A DNA stretch of 64,000 nt from CAVQBP01 sp963710745 (lineage in GTDB: Bacteria > Bacteroidota > Ignavibacteria > Ignavibacteriales > Ignavibacteriaceae), in assembly GCA_963710745.1 (NCBI GenBank), contig CAVQBP010000024.1, forward strand, positions 186,001 through 250,000. The letters run 5' to 3'. The notes beneath the pieces are model-generated. The model was not told the origin of the DNA and ran no database searches. It saw nothing but the letters and a program-made list of their open reading frames with translations. How positions within the stretch are numbered: position 1 is the stretch's first letter; the number at the start of each line of letters is the position of its first letter. This document shows, piece by piece, positions 8,803 through 17,120 of this stretch. The position numbers and the translations under genes are program-made.

Positions 8803-9566
8803 CAACAAACCGTAAGAATTTCGGGTTTACCATTAGAGATCGAAACGGTATGTTCGAAATGAGCAGAAGGCAATCCATCAACAGCTAAAACTGTCCATCC
8901 ATCCGAATTAGTTTTAACATTATAACTGCCCATATTTACCATAGGTTCAATTGCAATAGTCATTCCTTTTCTTAGTTTTGCACCTGTACCCTTTTTTCCG
9001 AAATTCGGGACAGATGGTTCTTCATGTAAAAATTTACCCACTCCGTGTCCGCATAAATCTCTCACTACTGAAAAACCATTTGATTCAACATATTCCTGAA
9101 CAGCTGCAGAGATATCATGAACCCGATTGTCTGCCCGGGCTTCTTCTATACCAACATATAACGATTTTTCAGTTACTTCCATTAATTTCTTTTTTTCTTC
9201 TGAAATATTTCCAACCGCAACAGATAATGCTGCATCACCAAAAAAACCATTTTTAAGAACACCGGCATCAAGCGATATAATTTCGCCTTCTTTCAAGATT
9301 CTATCAGCAGACGGAATTCCATGAACAACTTCATCATCAATTGAAGCACAAATTGAACCTGGGAAATCAAAAGAACCGGCTTGTGAATAACCTTTAAATG
9401 CCGCTATAGAATTATTACTTAAGATATAGTCTTCAGCAATTTTATCAAGTTCTAATGTACTAATTCCAGGTTTTACATGGCTTTTTAAGAGCTGGAGAGT
9501 TTCAGCTACAATTTTACAACTCTCTCTAATAAAATCAATTTCTTTTTTTGTTTTAATATAAATCAC
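8802..9566 (-). CDS. map: Type I methionine aminopeptidase
   Basis: Removes the initiator methionine from nascent proteins. The 254-residue enzyme shows the expected metal ligands in order: LDAGVLKNGFFGDAALSV (two Asp), GHGVGKFLHEEP (His), IAIEPMVN (Glu) and a late Glu within TVLAVDGLPSAHFEHTVSI. The substrate His lies in DDEVVHGIP. It sits between secY (3-base gap) and infA (one-base overlap). adk, often found here in other phyla, is absent. Confidence 0.98.
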   Translation of the reverse strand: MIYIKTKKEIDFIRESCKIVAETLQLLKSHVKPGISTLELDKIAEDYILSNNSIAAFKGYSQAGSFDFPGSICASIDDEVVHGIPSADRILKEGEIISLDAGVLKNGFFGDAALSVAVGNISEEKKKLMEVTEKSLYVGIEEARADNRVHDISAAVQEYVESNGFSVVRDLCGHGVGKFLHEEPSVPNFGKKGTGAKLRKGMTIAIEPMVNMGSYNVKTNSDGWTVLAVDGLPSAHFEHTVSISNGKPEILTVC

Positions 9567-9569
9567 AAA

Positions 9570-10907
9570 CTAGCTTCTTCTACTTCTAATTTTGCCTGTT
9601 TTCATAAATCCATCATAATGTCTCATCAACAGATGAGATTCAACCTGCTGTAATGTATCCAATGCAACGCCAACAATAATCAATAAACTTGTTCCTCCGA
9701 AGAATTGAGCAAACTGTCCTGAGACACCCCACCCGGAGACAAATGCCGGCAATATAGCTACAATAGCGAGAAAGAAAGAACCAGGTAATGTAATTTTTGT
9801 TAAAATATTGTCAATGAATTCCGATGTTTGCTTTCCGGGTCTTATACCGGGAATGAATCCACCTTGTTTCTTCATTGTATCTGCAACATCTTTTGGATTG
9901 AAAGCTATCGCAGTATAAAAATAAGTAAAGAATATTATCATTACGGCATAAATAAATGAATATACAGGTGAAGTATACTGGAAATAACTGGTTAAACTCT
10001 GTAAAAATTCATTATTCGGGAAAAATGATAATACAGTATTCGGTATAAACATAATAGATTGTGCAAATATAATAGGCATTACGCCGGCTGTATTAACTCT
10101 TAAAGGAATATATTGTGTAACACCACCATATACCTTTCTTCCAACCACTCTCTTTGCATACTGCACAGGAATTCTTCTTGTTCCCTGTGTTACTAAAACA
10201 ACACCTGCAATAATTAAAACCATAAAAGTTAAAATAACAATTTCGATTACAAGACTCCTGGTTCCGGCTGTAATCAGTCTATACTCGTCCAAAACAGCAA
10301 ATGGAAACCGATCAATAATTCCTATGAATATAATTAAAGAAATACCGTTTCCTATACCCTTATCCGTAATCTGTTCACCAAGCCACATCATAAACACTGT
10401 TCCTGCAGTAAGAATAATTACAGTTGATATTGTCCAGCCAAATCCTTGAACAGCAGCAGGAACTATCGACAATCCCTGAACATTTGTATTTACCAACTTA
10501 ACCGTAACACCCCACGCCTGTAAAGCAGAAATCAACACAGTACCATAACGTGTAAGCTGTGTAATCTTCTTTCTTCCTTCTTCACCTTCCTGCTGCAGTT
10601 TCTGAAAATAAGGAACAACTGCTCCCATCAACTGAAGAATAATTGAAGCAGATATATAAGGCATTATGCCTAATGCGAATATTGCAGCATTTCTAAAAGC
10701 ACCACCAACAAACAAATCGTAAAGGCCGAAGAGATTATCCGATGTGGCATTCTTCATGCTTTCTGCAACAAGCGCAGAATCAACTCCCGGAAGAGTTATA
10801 TGAGCACCTATACGAACTATTGTTAACAACGCCAGAGTATAAATTATTCTCTGACGCAGTTCATGAATCTTAAAAATATTTCTAAATGTATCTGTAAACT
10901 TAGCCAT
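9570..10907 (-). CDS. secY: Protein translocase subunit SecY
   Basis: Pore subunit of the SecYEG translocon in the inner membrane. The 445-residue protein has about ten hydrophobic segments and family blocks ISASIILQLMGAVVPYFQKL (plug and lateral-gate region), GIGNGISLIIF and AFNPKDVADTMKKQGGFIPG (cytoplasmic loop that meets the ribosome and SecA). It lies between rplO and map in the spc operon, and secE is in the same block near 36.1 kb. Confidence 0.98.
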   Translation of the reverse strand: MAKFTDTFRNIFKIHELRQRIIYTLALLTIVRIGAHITLPGVDSALVAESMKNATSDNLFGLYDLFVGGAFRNAAIFALGIMPYISASIILQLMGAVVPYFQKLQQEGEEGRKKITQLTRYGTVLISALQAWGVTVKLVNTNVQGLSIVPAAVQGFGWTISTVIILTAGTVFMMWLGEQITDKGIGNGISLIIFIGIIDRFPFAVLDEYRLITAGTRSLVIEIVILTFMVLIIAGVVLVTQGTRRIPVQYAKRVVGRKVYGGVTQYIPLRVNTAGVMPIIFAQSIMFIPNTVLSFFPNNEFLQSLTSYFQYTSPVYSFIYAVMIIFFTYFYTAIAFNPKDVADTMKKQGGFIPGIRPGKQTSEFIDNILTKITLPGSFFLAIVAILPAFVSGWGVSGQFAQFFGGTSLLIIVGVALDTLQQVESHLLMRHYDGFMKTGKIRSRRS

Positions 10908-10919
10908 AAAATAACAGGA

Positions 10920-11372
10920 TTAAACTTTTTTAATGGAACCGCCGGCAGCTTCTATTTTTTCTTTAGCTGATTGACTAAAAGCATCTACTTCAACATTTAT
11001 TTTAGATTTAATTTCCCCTTTTGCCAGTATTTTAATTAATCCTTTACTGTCGGAAACCAAACCATGCTGCAATAAAAATTCAGAATCAATAACCTGATTT
11101 TTTTCTTTTTCAGCTAATTTTTCAAGTGCTTCGACGTTGACAATTTGATAATATTTTTTAAAAATATGCGTGAAACCAAATTTGGGAATTCTTCTCTGAA
11201 GGGGCATTTGTCCGCCTTCAAACCATTTTCTCTTTTTTGCACCGGAACGGGATAATTGACCATTCATACCTTTGGTTGCTGTCCCACCATGCCCGGAACC
11301 TTCACCACGGCCGATTCTTTTCCTCTGTTTCCTGGTACCTTTTGCATATTTTAAGTTGCTTAAAACATCCAT
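10920..11372 (-). CDS. rplO: 50S ribosomal protein L15
   Basis: Late-assembly large-subunit protein. The 150-residue sequence has the Gly/Arg-rich N-terminal extension that threads into 23S rRNA (GRGEGSGHGGTATKGMNGQ near residues 22-40) and the family globular C-terminal half ending EAAGGSIKKV. Located 12 bases before secY in the spc operon. Confidence 0.98.
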   Translation of the reverse strand: MDVLSNLKYAKGTRKQRKRIGRGEGSGHGGTATKGMNGQLSRSGAKKRKWFEGGQMPLQRRIPKFGFTHIFKKYYQIVNVEALEKLAEKEKNQVIDSEFLLQHGLVSDSKGLIKILAKGEIKSKINVEVDAFSQSAKEKIEAAGGSIKKV

Positions 11373-11408
11373 TATAAAACCTTAAATATTCAGTTAATAT
11401 ATTTTATA

Positions 11409-11678
11409 CTATACTTCAGCTTTGTTTTCTTCTATTTTTTCTTCTACTTTGTCTTCTTTCTTTTTCGAAGTTTTTTTCCTGGTTTTAGCCTTTTCTTCTT
11501 GGTATTCTTCAACAACCACAAGGTGTGACACTTTATTAATCATACCTCTAATTTGCGGTGTATCATTATGAATTTTTTCCCAGTTAGGTCTTCCAAGCCC
11601 TAAAGCCTCGATAGTCAATTTCTGTCTTTTAGGTCTATCAATTATACTTCTAACCTGTTTTATTTTAATTTTACTCAT
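11409..11678 (-). CDS. rpmD: 50S ribosomal protein L30 with charged C-terminal tail
   Basis: The core (MSKIKIKQVRSIIDR to VSHLVVVEE) is a complete L30 of about 58 residues. It is followed by a ~30-residue tail of mostly Lys and Glu ending ENKAEV, absent from ordinary L30. I chose the ATG at 11678 because it begins the family N terminus; the frame stays open upstream into rpsE. This start overlaps the rpsE stop by 8 bases, so the two genes are translationally coupled. Confidence 0.95.
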   Translation of the reverse strand: MSKIKIKQVRSIIDRPKRQKLTIEALGLGRPNWEKIHNDTPQIRGMINKVSHLVVVEEYQEEKAKTRKKTSKKKEDKVEEKIEENKAEV

Positions 11679-12201
11679 TAGTTTCTCCGGCTGTCTGGAT
11701 ATTAAATAAACCACTCATTGCCATACTTCTTTTCCTAGCCATTTTTCTTGCATCTATAATGCTGAGCAATCCATTTAAGGTAGCTTTAACCTGGTTATGA
11801 GGATTGCTGGAACCCAAAGATTTTGTAAGGATATCCTGAACGCCTGCAGCTTCAAGAACGGCTCTCACACCACCGCCAGCGATAAGACCCGTACCGGGGG
11901 AAGCTGGTTTTAACAAAACCCGGCCCGCACCATACTTGCCAATAATTTCATGAGCAATAGTTCCTTTAATAACAGGAACTTTAACAAGGCTCTTCCTCGC
12001 ATCATCAATTCCTTTGGAAATTGCATCGGATACTTCATTAGCTTTGCCAAGTCCGACCCCAACAACTCCATTACCGTTACCAACAACGACAATAGCATTA
12101 AAGCTGAACCTGCGTCCACCTTTAACTACCTTAGCCACGCGGTTTATATGAACAACTTTTTCTTTTAGTCCTTCAGATTCATTAGACTTTACAGTTTTCA
12201 A
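11671..12201 (-). CDS. rpsE: 30S ribosomal protein S5
   Basis: Decoding-accuracy protein next to S4. The 176-residue sequence shows the double-stranded-RNA-binding-like N domain (VVKGGRRFSFNAIVVVGNGN), the GLGKA turn and the C domain (GAGRVLLKPASPGTGLIAGG, VQDILTKSLGSSNPHN). Between it and rplR, where these genes are normally adjacent, lies a tRNA-Gln gene. Confidence 0.98.
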   Translation of the reverse strand: MKTVKSNESEGLKEKVVHINRVAKVVKGGRRFSFNAIVVVGNGNGVVGVGLGKANEVSDAISKGIDDARKSLVKVPVIKGTIAHEIIGKYGAGRVLLKPASPGTGLIAGGGVRAVLEAAGVQDILTKSLGSSNPHNQVKATLNGLLSIIDARKMARKRSMAMSGLFNIQTAGETNE

Positions 12202-12246
12202 TTATATCTCCAAAATTCCTTAAAATAATTCAAAAATTAACCGAAG

Positions 12247-12317
12247 CTGCCGGAAGAGGATTCGAACCTCTACAGACGCCTCCAAAGGGCGTAGTCCTAC
12301 CATTAGACGATCCGGCA
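12247..12317 (-). tRNA. tRNA-Gln (anticodon TTG)
   Basis: The minus strand folds into a 71-nt cloverleaf. The 7-bp acceptor is TGCCGGA with TCCGGCA, the anticodon stem ACGCC/GGCGT encloses loop CTTTGGA with anticodon TTG, and the T arm is AGAGG-TTCGAAT-CCTCT. The discriminator base is G and CCA is not encoded. It is in the same orientation as its neighbours and inside the spc operon between rplR and rpsE, 25 and 45 bases from them. Confidence 0.96.
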
Positions 12318-12342
12318 GTTCCGGTTTCAAAAAAATCCGGAT

Positions 12343-12705
12343 TCAAAACTTCAATCCCCCCTCGCGAGCACCTTCGGCTATAGCTTGCACCCGCCCATGG
12401 TATCTATAACCGTTTCTATCAAATACTACCGAGGAGATATTCTGCTCCAAAGCTTTTTTAGCAATAAATTTGCCCACTGCTTTACTTTTTGAAGTTTTTC
12501 CTTTTATCGATTTTAATTCTTCATTAAGTTCTTTTGATAGAGTTGAAGCTGAAGTTAAGGTTTTGCCGTTTACATCATCAACAAGCTGAACGTAAATATT
12601 ATTTAAACTTCTATAAACCGTTAAGCGCGGTCTTTCCGGAACTCCCGATAATTTTTTTCTAATTTTTATTTTAGATCTTACTCTTTTGTTTTTCATTTTT
12701 ATCAT
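12343..12705 (-). CDS. rplR: 50S ribosomal protein L18
   Basis: 5S rRNA-binding protein of the central protuberance. The 120-residue sequence has the basic N terminus, RLTVYRSLNNIYVQLVDD and the family end FDRNGYRYHGRVQAIAEGAR. A GGAG seven bases upstream supports the ATG at 12705. It follows rplF by 19 bases and is followed by the tRNA-Gln gene rather than directly by rpsE. Confidence 0.97.
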   Translation of the reverse strand: MIKMKNKRVRSKIKIRKKLSGVPERPRLTVYRSLNNIYVQLVDDVNGKTLTSASTLSKELNEELKSIKGKTSKSKAVGKFIAKKALEQNISSVVFDRNGYRYHGRVQAIAEGAREGGLKF

Positions 12706-12724
12706 TTAAAATCTCCGCTAAAAA

Positions 12725-13264
12725 TTATTTACCTGCAGTCTTTCCGGCTTTTCTTTGTATCTGTTCATCAGAATATTTAATACCTTTTCCTTTATAAGGT
12801 TCCGGTTTTCTAATTGATCTGATTTTGGAAGCAACCAAACCAACCAATTGTTTATCAATCCCGGTAACAATAATCTGGGTTGGTGTGGGTGTTTCTAAAG
12901 TAATTTCCTCAGGCGGCATAAAATAAATAGGATGTGAATATCCAATATTGAATAAAAGATTTTTTCCTTTTAATTCGGCCCTATATCCAACACCGACAAT
13001 GTCTAAAGTTTTTTTATACTGTTTTGTAACCCCGGTAACCATATTTTGAATTAATGCCCTGGTTAAACCATGCAAAGCTTTATTTTCTTTTGAATCATCG
13101 GGACGATTTACTATCACTTCACTATCCTTAATTTCAATTCCTATATTAGGATGAAACTTGGAAGAAAGCTCTCCATTTGGACCTTTAACCTTTAATTCAT
13201 TACCGCTTTTAGTAACAGTAACACCTTTAGAGATCTCAATAGGTTTTTTACCAATTCTTGACAC
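12725..13264 (-). CDS. rplF: 50S ribosomal protein L6
   Basis: Large-subunit protein near the GTPase-associated centre. The 179-residue sequence starts MSRIGKKPIEI, has two similar L6 domains (hinge near residue 82) and the signature PEPYKGKGIKY near residue 155. Located between rpsH and rplR. Confidence 0.98.
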   Translation of the reverse strand: MSRIGKKPIEISKGVTVTKSGNELKVKGPNGELSSKFHPNIGIEIKDSEVIVNRPDDSKENKALHGLTRALIQNMVTGVTKQYKKTLDIVGVGYRAELKGKNLLFNIGYSHPIYFMPPEEITLETPTPTQIIVTGIDKQLVGLVASKIRSIRKPEPYKGKGIKYSDEQIQRKAGKTAGK

Positions 13265-13303
13265 TTTTGTACTCCATCAATTAAAAAGCCATAGATTAAA
13301 AAT

Positions 13304-13699
13304 TTACCAGATATAACAAACTACTTCACCGCCAATTGATTGCTGCCGAGCATCTTTATCTGTAAGCAACCCTTTTGAAGTTGAGATTACAGCAACACCT
13401 AAACCATTTAACACCCGCGGTAAATCTTTGGCATTTTTATATATTCTTAATCCAGGCGTACTAATTCTTTTCAATCCGCTGATAGCTGATTCTCCATCAG
13501 TATATCTTAGAATAATACTAATAATATTCTGTTTATTATCTTCTACTACCTGATAATCGCGAATAAAATTTTGATTTTTCAATATATCAGAAAGACTAAC
13601 CTTCATTTTAGAAGCAGGAATATCCACTCTAACTTTTTTAGCTTTAGCAGCATTTCTAATTCTTGTTAAAAAATCTGAAATTGGATCTGTAACCGGCAT
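13304..13699 (-). CDS. rpsH: 30S ribosomal protein S8
   Basis: Primary 16S rRNA-binding protein; in E. coli it also represses the spc operon by binding its mRNA. The 131-residue sequence starts MPVTDPISDFLTRIRNA and has the family C-terminal block ISTSKGLLTDKDARQQSIGGE. Located between rpsN and rplF. Confidence 0.98.
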   Translation of the reverse strand: MPVTDPISDFLTRIRNAAKAKKVRVDIPASKMKVSLSDILKNQNFIRDYQVVEDNKQNIISIILRYTDGESAISGLKRISTPGLRIYKNAKDLPRVLNGLGVAVISTSKGLLTDKDARQQSIGGEVVCYIW

Positions 13700-13710
13700 A
13701 ATTTCTCCTT

Positions 13711-13980
13711 TTACCAGCTTGATTTTTTTAGTCCAGGAATCTCACCTCTTAATGCCATTTCTCTTAACACCAAACGTGAGACACCAAATTTTCTATAGTA
13801 TGATCTTGCTCTTCCGGTCATCATACATCTATTATTTAACCTTACCGGAGAAGAATTTTTTGGTAACTTCTGCAAAGCTTCATAATCACCTTTTTCCTTA
13901 AGCTCTTTTCTCAGCTTAGCATATTTCTTTACCAATCTCTCTCTTTTTTCTTCTCTTGCGATCAAACTTTTCCTTGCCAT
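13711..13980 (-). CDS. rpsN: 30S ribosomal protein S14 (zinc-free form)
   Basis: Head protein of the 30S subunit. At 89 residues it is the longer S14 type with a single Cys in RLNNRCMMTGRARSYYRKFG in place of the CxxC pairs of the short zinc form. It ends GEIPGLKKSSW as in most bacteria. Located between rplE and rpsH. Confidence 0.98.
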   Translation of the reverse strand: MARKSLIAREEKRERLVKKYAKLRKELKEKGDYEALQKLPKNSSPVRLNNRCMMTGRARSYYRKFGVSRLVLREMALRGEIPGLKKSSW

Positions 13981-13995
13981 TAAAATTCCTTTTTG

Positions 13996-14682
13996 TTATG
14001 CTGTTTTGATTTCTTTTTTTCTAAAGGGAACACCAAACGCCTGAAGTAATTCAAATGCTTCATTATCGTTTTGCGCAGTTGTTACCATCGTAACATCCAT
14101 CCCCAAAACTTTAGTTATCTTGTCAACATTAATTTCAGGGAAAATAATCTGTTCCTTTATGCCCATTGTATAATTGCCTCTCCCGTCAAAAGATTTATCT
14201 GAAAGTCCTCTAAAATCTCTTACACGAGGTAATGCAACGTTAACAAGTCTGTCTAAAAACTCATACATTCTTTCACGGCGTAAAGTAACCACTGCACCAA
14301 TATTAACACCTTCTCTTAATTTAAAGTTAGAAATAGCTTTCTTGGCTTTTCTAATGCTTGCTTTTTGCCCGGTAATTGTTTCGAGTTCTTTAACAGCTTC
14401 TTCAAGTAATTTTTGATCTGCAACAGCAGCTCCGACGCCCATATTAACAACAATTTTATGAAGTCTTGGAACCTGCATAATGCTTTTGAAAGTAAATTTC
14501 TTCATTAACTCAGGGACAATCTCTTTCTTATAGACTTCTGAAAGCCTGGCCTTTATTTTAATTTCTTTTACTTCTTCAGCTTTTTTAGATTCTTTTTTTG
14601 AACCTTGCTTGCCGCCTTTGGCTTCTTTTTCAGGCTTTGCTGCTTTTCCAGTATTTTCTTTTTTTGTTTTCTTTTCTGCCAT
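13996..14682 (-). CDS. rplE: 50S ribosomal protein L5 with Lys-rich N-terminal extension
   Basis: 5S rRNA-binding protein of the central protuberance that contacts P-site tRNA. The L5 core starts near residue 46 (RLSEVYKKEIVPEL) and includes VPRLHKIVVNMGVG, TGQKASIRKAKKAISNFK and FPEINVDKI. Before it are ~45 residues made almost wholly of Lys, Glu, Gly, Ala and Ser, not present in ordinary ~180-residue L5. No internal start codon precedes the core closely, so the extension is probably translated. Confidence 0.96.
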   Translation of the reverse strand: MAEKKTKKENTGKAAKPEKEAKGGKQGSKKESKKAEEVKEIKIKARLSEVYKKEIVPELMKKFTFKSIMQVPRLHKIVVNMGVGAAVADQKLLEEAVKELETITGQKASIRKAKKAISNFKLREGVNIGAVVTLRRERMYEFLDRLVNVALPRVRDFRGLSDKSFDGRGNYTMGIKEQIIFPEINVDKITKVLGMDVTMVTTAQNDNEAFELLQAFGVPFRKKEIKTA

Positions 14683-14708
14683 AGTTAAACTTTTATCTAT
14701 TGAACTAA

Positions 14709-15032
14709 TTAAATCATTTCACCGGAGATTTTACTAACTCTTGCTCTTTTCTTCTTCCCGGTTTTTTCATCTAAAATAATCTGGGATCCAATCCTGGTTG
14801 GTTCATTACTTTTTGGATCCAATATCATAACATTAGAAGCATTTACAGGAGCTTCTTTTTCCAGAATTCCTCCCTGAGGATTTGTCTGACTTGGTTTTGT
14901 ATGTCTTTTCCTAATATTAATACCCTCAACGATAACTCTGTTTTTTTTAGGAAATACTTTTAAAACTTTCCCGGTTTTTCCTCTATCATTACCGGCTATA
15001 ATCATCACATTGTCATTTTTTGTAATTTTCAT
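14709..15032 (-). CDS. rplX: 50S ribosomal protein L24
   Basis: Assembly-initiating protein near the exit tunnel. The 107-residue sequence has the KOW motif (NDNVMIIAGNDRGKTGKVLK, residues 6-25) and the loop RKRHTKPSQTNPQGGILEKE. Located between rplN and rplE. Confidence 0.98.
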   Translation of the reverse strand: MKITKNDNVMIIAGNDRGKTGKVLKVFPKKNRVIVEGINIRKRHTKPSQTNPQGGILEKEAPVNASNVMILDPKSNEPTRIGSQIILDEKTGKKKRARVSKISGEMI

Positions 15033-15047
15033 TTGATACCTAAATCT

Positions 15048-15416
15048 TTATAAAACTTCAGGAGCTAACGAAACAATTTTCATAAATTGTTTTTCTCTTA
15101 ATTCTCTTGCAACAGGACCAAAGATACGTGTACCCCTGGGTTCATTTTGAGCATTCAACAGAACAGCAGCATTTTCATCAAATCTTATATATGAACCGTC
15201 TTTTCTTCTTACTTCCTTTCTGGTTCTAACTATAACTGCCCTGGATACTTCACCTTTTTTTACCGATCCATTAGGAATAGCTGACTTAACGGAAACTACT
15301 ATAAGATCACCTAAACTAGCATATTTTCTTCCGCTGCCGCCAAGTACTCTGATGCATCTTACCTTCTTAGCCCCGGAATTATCAGCAACTACTAAGTTTG
15401 TTTCTTCTTGAATCAT
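15048..15416 (-). CDS. rplN: 50S ribosomal protein L14
   Basis: Interface protein that takes part in bridges to the 30S subunit. The 122-residue sequence starts MIQEETNLVVADNSGAKKV, the family signature, and ends LREKQFMKIVSLAPEVL. Located between rpsQ and rplX. Confidence 0.98.
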   Translation of the reverse strand: MIQEETNLVVADNSGAKKVRCIRVLGGSGRKYASLGDLIVVSVKSAIPNGSVKKGEVSRAVIVRTRKEVRRKDGSYIRFDENAAVLLNAQNEPRGTRIFGPVARELREKQFMKIVSLAPEVL

Positions 15417-15437
15417 TTTATAAAAAACTCCTTAATT

Positions 15438-15695
15438 CTACTTGGCTTTTTCAACTATTTCTACTAAACGCCATCTCTTTTTAGAACTCAAAGGACGGGT
15501 TTCCATAATTTTAACTTTATCACCAACCTGGCATTCACGTTTTTCATCATGAGCCATAAGTTTTGTAGTTTTCTTAAAATACTTTTTATAGATAGGATGC
15601 GGCACTCTTCTTTCAATAGCAACGGAAATAGTCTTTTCCATTTTATTACTAACTACAACACCTATCCTTGTTTTTCTAAGTGGACGTTGTGCCAT
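15438..15695 (-). CDS. rpsQ: 30S ribosomal protein S17
   Basis: Primary 16S rRNA-binding protein with an OB fold. The 85-residue sequence has GVVVSNKMEKTISVAIER and the signature region VGDKVKIMETRPLSSKKRWRL. Only 2 bases separate it from rpmC upstream. Confidence 0.98.
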   Translation of the reverse strand: MAQRPLRKTRIGVVVSNKMEKTISVAIERRVPHPIYKKYFKKTTKLMAHDEKRECQVGDKVKIMETRPLSSKKRWRLVEIVEKAK

Positions 15696-15697
15696 CT

Positions 15698-15934
15698 TTA
15701 AGCATTATCTCCTTCTTTAACATCGGTCTTAACCGATTTTTTTTCTGCTAATTCTCTTTCACGAAGAACAGTTTTCATTCTTGCTAATTCTCGTTTAGTT
15801 GTTTTCAATTTTCCTGTATTAGTAAGCTGCTTTAATTGATGAGCAAATCTTAAATCGACTAAATTTCTTTCTTCCTCATCAATTAATTTTATGAGTTCTT
15901 CAGTTTTAGTTTCTCTTATTTCATGAATTTTCAT
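15698..15934 (-). CDS. rpmC: 50S ribosomal protein L29
   Basis: Two-helix protein at the tunnel exit and part of the docking site for SRP and trigger factor. The 78-residue sequence has NLVDLRFAHQLKQLTNTGKL and the RELARMKTVLRER signature, with a short acidic end. Located between rplP and rpsQ. Confidence 0.97.
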   Translation of the reverse strand: MKIHEIRETKTEELIKLIDEEERNLVDLRFAHQLKQLTNTGKLKTTKRELARMKTVLRERELAEKKSVKTDVKEGDNA

Positions 15935-15950
15935 TTCAATACCTTAAGAA

Positions 15951-16367
15951 TTATTCAAAGTCCGGTCGTGAAACCACTTTACATTTTATAGGGAGTTTAT
16001 ATGAACAGGACATTAATGCTTCATGTGCTAAATCTTTTGGAACACCAGCAACTTCAAACATTACTCTTCCCGGTTTGACAACAGCAACCCAGAATTCAGG
16101 AGCGCCTTTGCCTTTACCCATTCTGGTTTCAAGGGGTTTTTTAGAAACAGGTTTATCGGGAAAAATTCTAATCCAAACTTTTCCATCTCTTTTCATTTTT
16201 CTTGAAAGAGCAACACGGCATGCTTCAATCTGCCTGCTGGTGATCCAATGTGGTTCTAAAGCTTTTAGGCCAAAATCACCGAAAGCGACATTACTTCCAC
16301 GTTTTGCTTTACCAGCCATTCGTCCACGCTGTGACTTTCTAAATTTTACTCTTTTCGGCATTAACAT
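15951..16367 (-). CDS. rplP: 50S ribosomal protein L16
   Basis: Organises the A-site region of the peptidyl transferase centre. The 138-residue sequence starts MLMPKRVKFRKSQRGRM and has GFLxDxxxxxP-like central basic strands, EACRVALSRKMKRDGKVWIR and GAPEFWVAVVKPGR. A 99-base gap containing an AT-rich inverted repeat separates it from rpsC, unusually wide for this operon. Confidence 0.98.
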   Translation of the reverse strand: MLMPKRVKFRKSQRGRMAGKAKRGSNVAFGDFGLKALEPHWITSRQIEACRVALSRKMKRDGKVWIRIFPDKPVSKKPLETRMGKGKGAPEFWVAVVKPGRVMFEVAGVPKDLAHEALMSCSYKLPIKCKVVSRPDFE

Positions 16368-16391
16368 AATTCGAACTCCTAAAACTCTGTG

Positions 16392-16470
16392 TTAATTAAA
16401 AATTAAAACTGAAAAACCATAAAATCACAAAAACATTTTTAATTTTTAACATGCAATTTTTAATTTTTAT
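16392..16470. repeat. Inverted AATTAAAA-type repeat between rpsC and rplP
   Basis: The left part (16392-16408) reads TTAATTAAAAATTAAAA. The right part (16435-16470) holds two TTTTTAATTTTTA words, so the gap can fold on itself. It fills almost the whole rpsC-rplP interval, runs up to the rpsC stop, and breaks an operon whose other gaps are mostly 2-25 bases. Confidence 0.6.
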
Positions 16471-17108
16471 TCAGTAACTCTTTTTCCCAAAATTTCACCA
16501 CGGCATATCCATACCTTGATTCCAATTGAGCCATAAATTGTTTCGGCTCTTCCCGACGCATAATCTATATCTGCTCTCAGAGTATGCAATGGAATTCTGC
16601 CATCTTTATATTGTTCGGTTCTTGCCATTTCTGCACCGCCTAATCTTCCGGAACACATTATCCTAATTCCTTCAGCGCCCATTCTCATTGCTGCTGTAAT
16701 AGCCATTTTCATGGCTCTTCTAAAGGAAATTCTTCCCTGCAATTGAACTGCAATATTTTCAGCAACAAGATAAGCATCCAGCTCAGGTCTTTTAATTTCT
16801 GAAATCTGGACTTTCACATCTTTATCTGTAAACCTTTTTAATTCTTCTTCAAGCTGTGTAATTTCTTTTCCGCTTTTACCAATAACCACACCTGGTCTTG
16901 ATGTATGAATAGTCAAAATGATATTCTTTGAAGTCCTGTCAATAACAATTCTTGAAATACCTGCTTTTTTTAACCTGTTTCTGATATAGGTTCTTAATTT
17001 TTGATCTTCTTTCAGCTTAGGTGCATAACTTTTATTTTCATACCAATTAGAGTCCCATCCTCTAATAATTCCTACTCTTAAACCTACCGGGTTTGTTTTC
17101 TGTCCCAA
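16467..17108 (-). CDS. rpsC: 30S ribosomal protein S3
   Basis: Head protein at the mRNA entry channel, with helicase activity together with S4 and S5. The 213-residue sequence starts MGQKTNPVGLRVG and has the KH domain (SRPGVVIGKSGKEI, residues ~70-83) and the C-terminal S3 domain (GRLGGAEMARTE). It follows rplV by 12 bases. Confidence 0.98.
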   Translation of the reverse strand: MGQKTNPVGLRVGIIRGWDSNWYENKSYAPKLKEDQKLRTYIRNRLKKAGISRIVIDRTSKNIILTIHTSRPGVVIGKSGKEITQLEEELKRFTDKDVKVQISEIKRPELDAYLVAENIAVQLQGRISFRRAMKMAITAAMRMGAEGIRIMCSGRLGGAEMARTEQYKDGRIPLHTLRADIDYASGRAETIYGSIGIKVWICRGEILGKRVTE

Positions 17109-17120
17109 AAATCCTCCTAA

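Noticed and set aside
8978..9324. Plus-strand frames opposite map, and many similar frames opposite or inside ribosomal and polymerase genes
   Set aside because: They lie wholly within strongly conserved genes on the other strand and have no family-like content.
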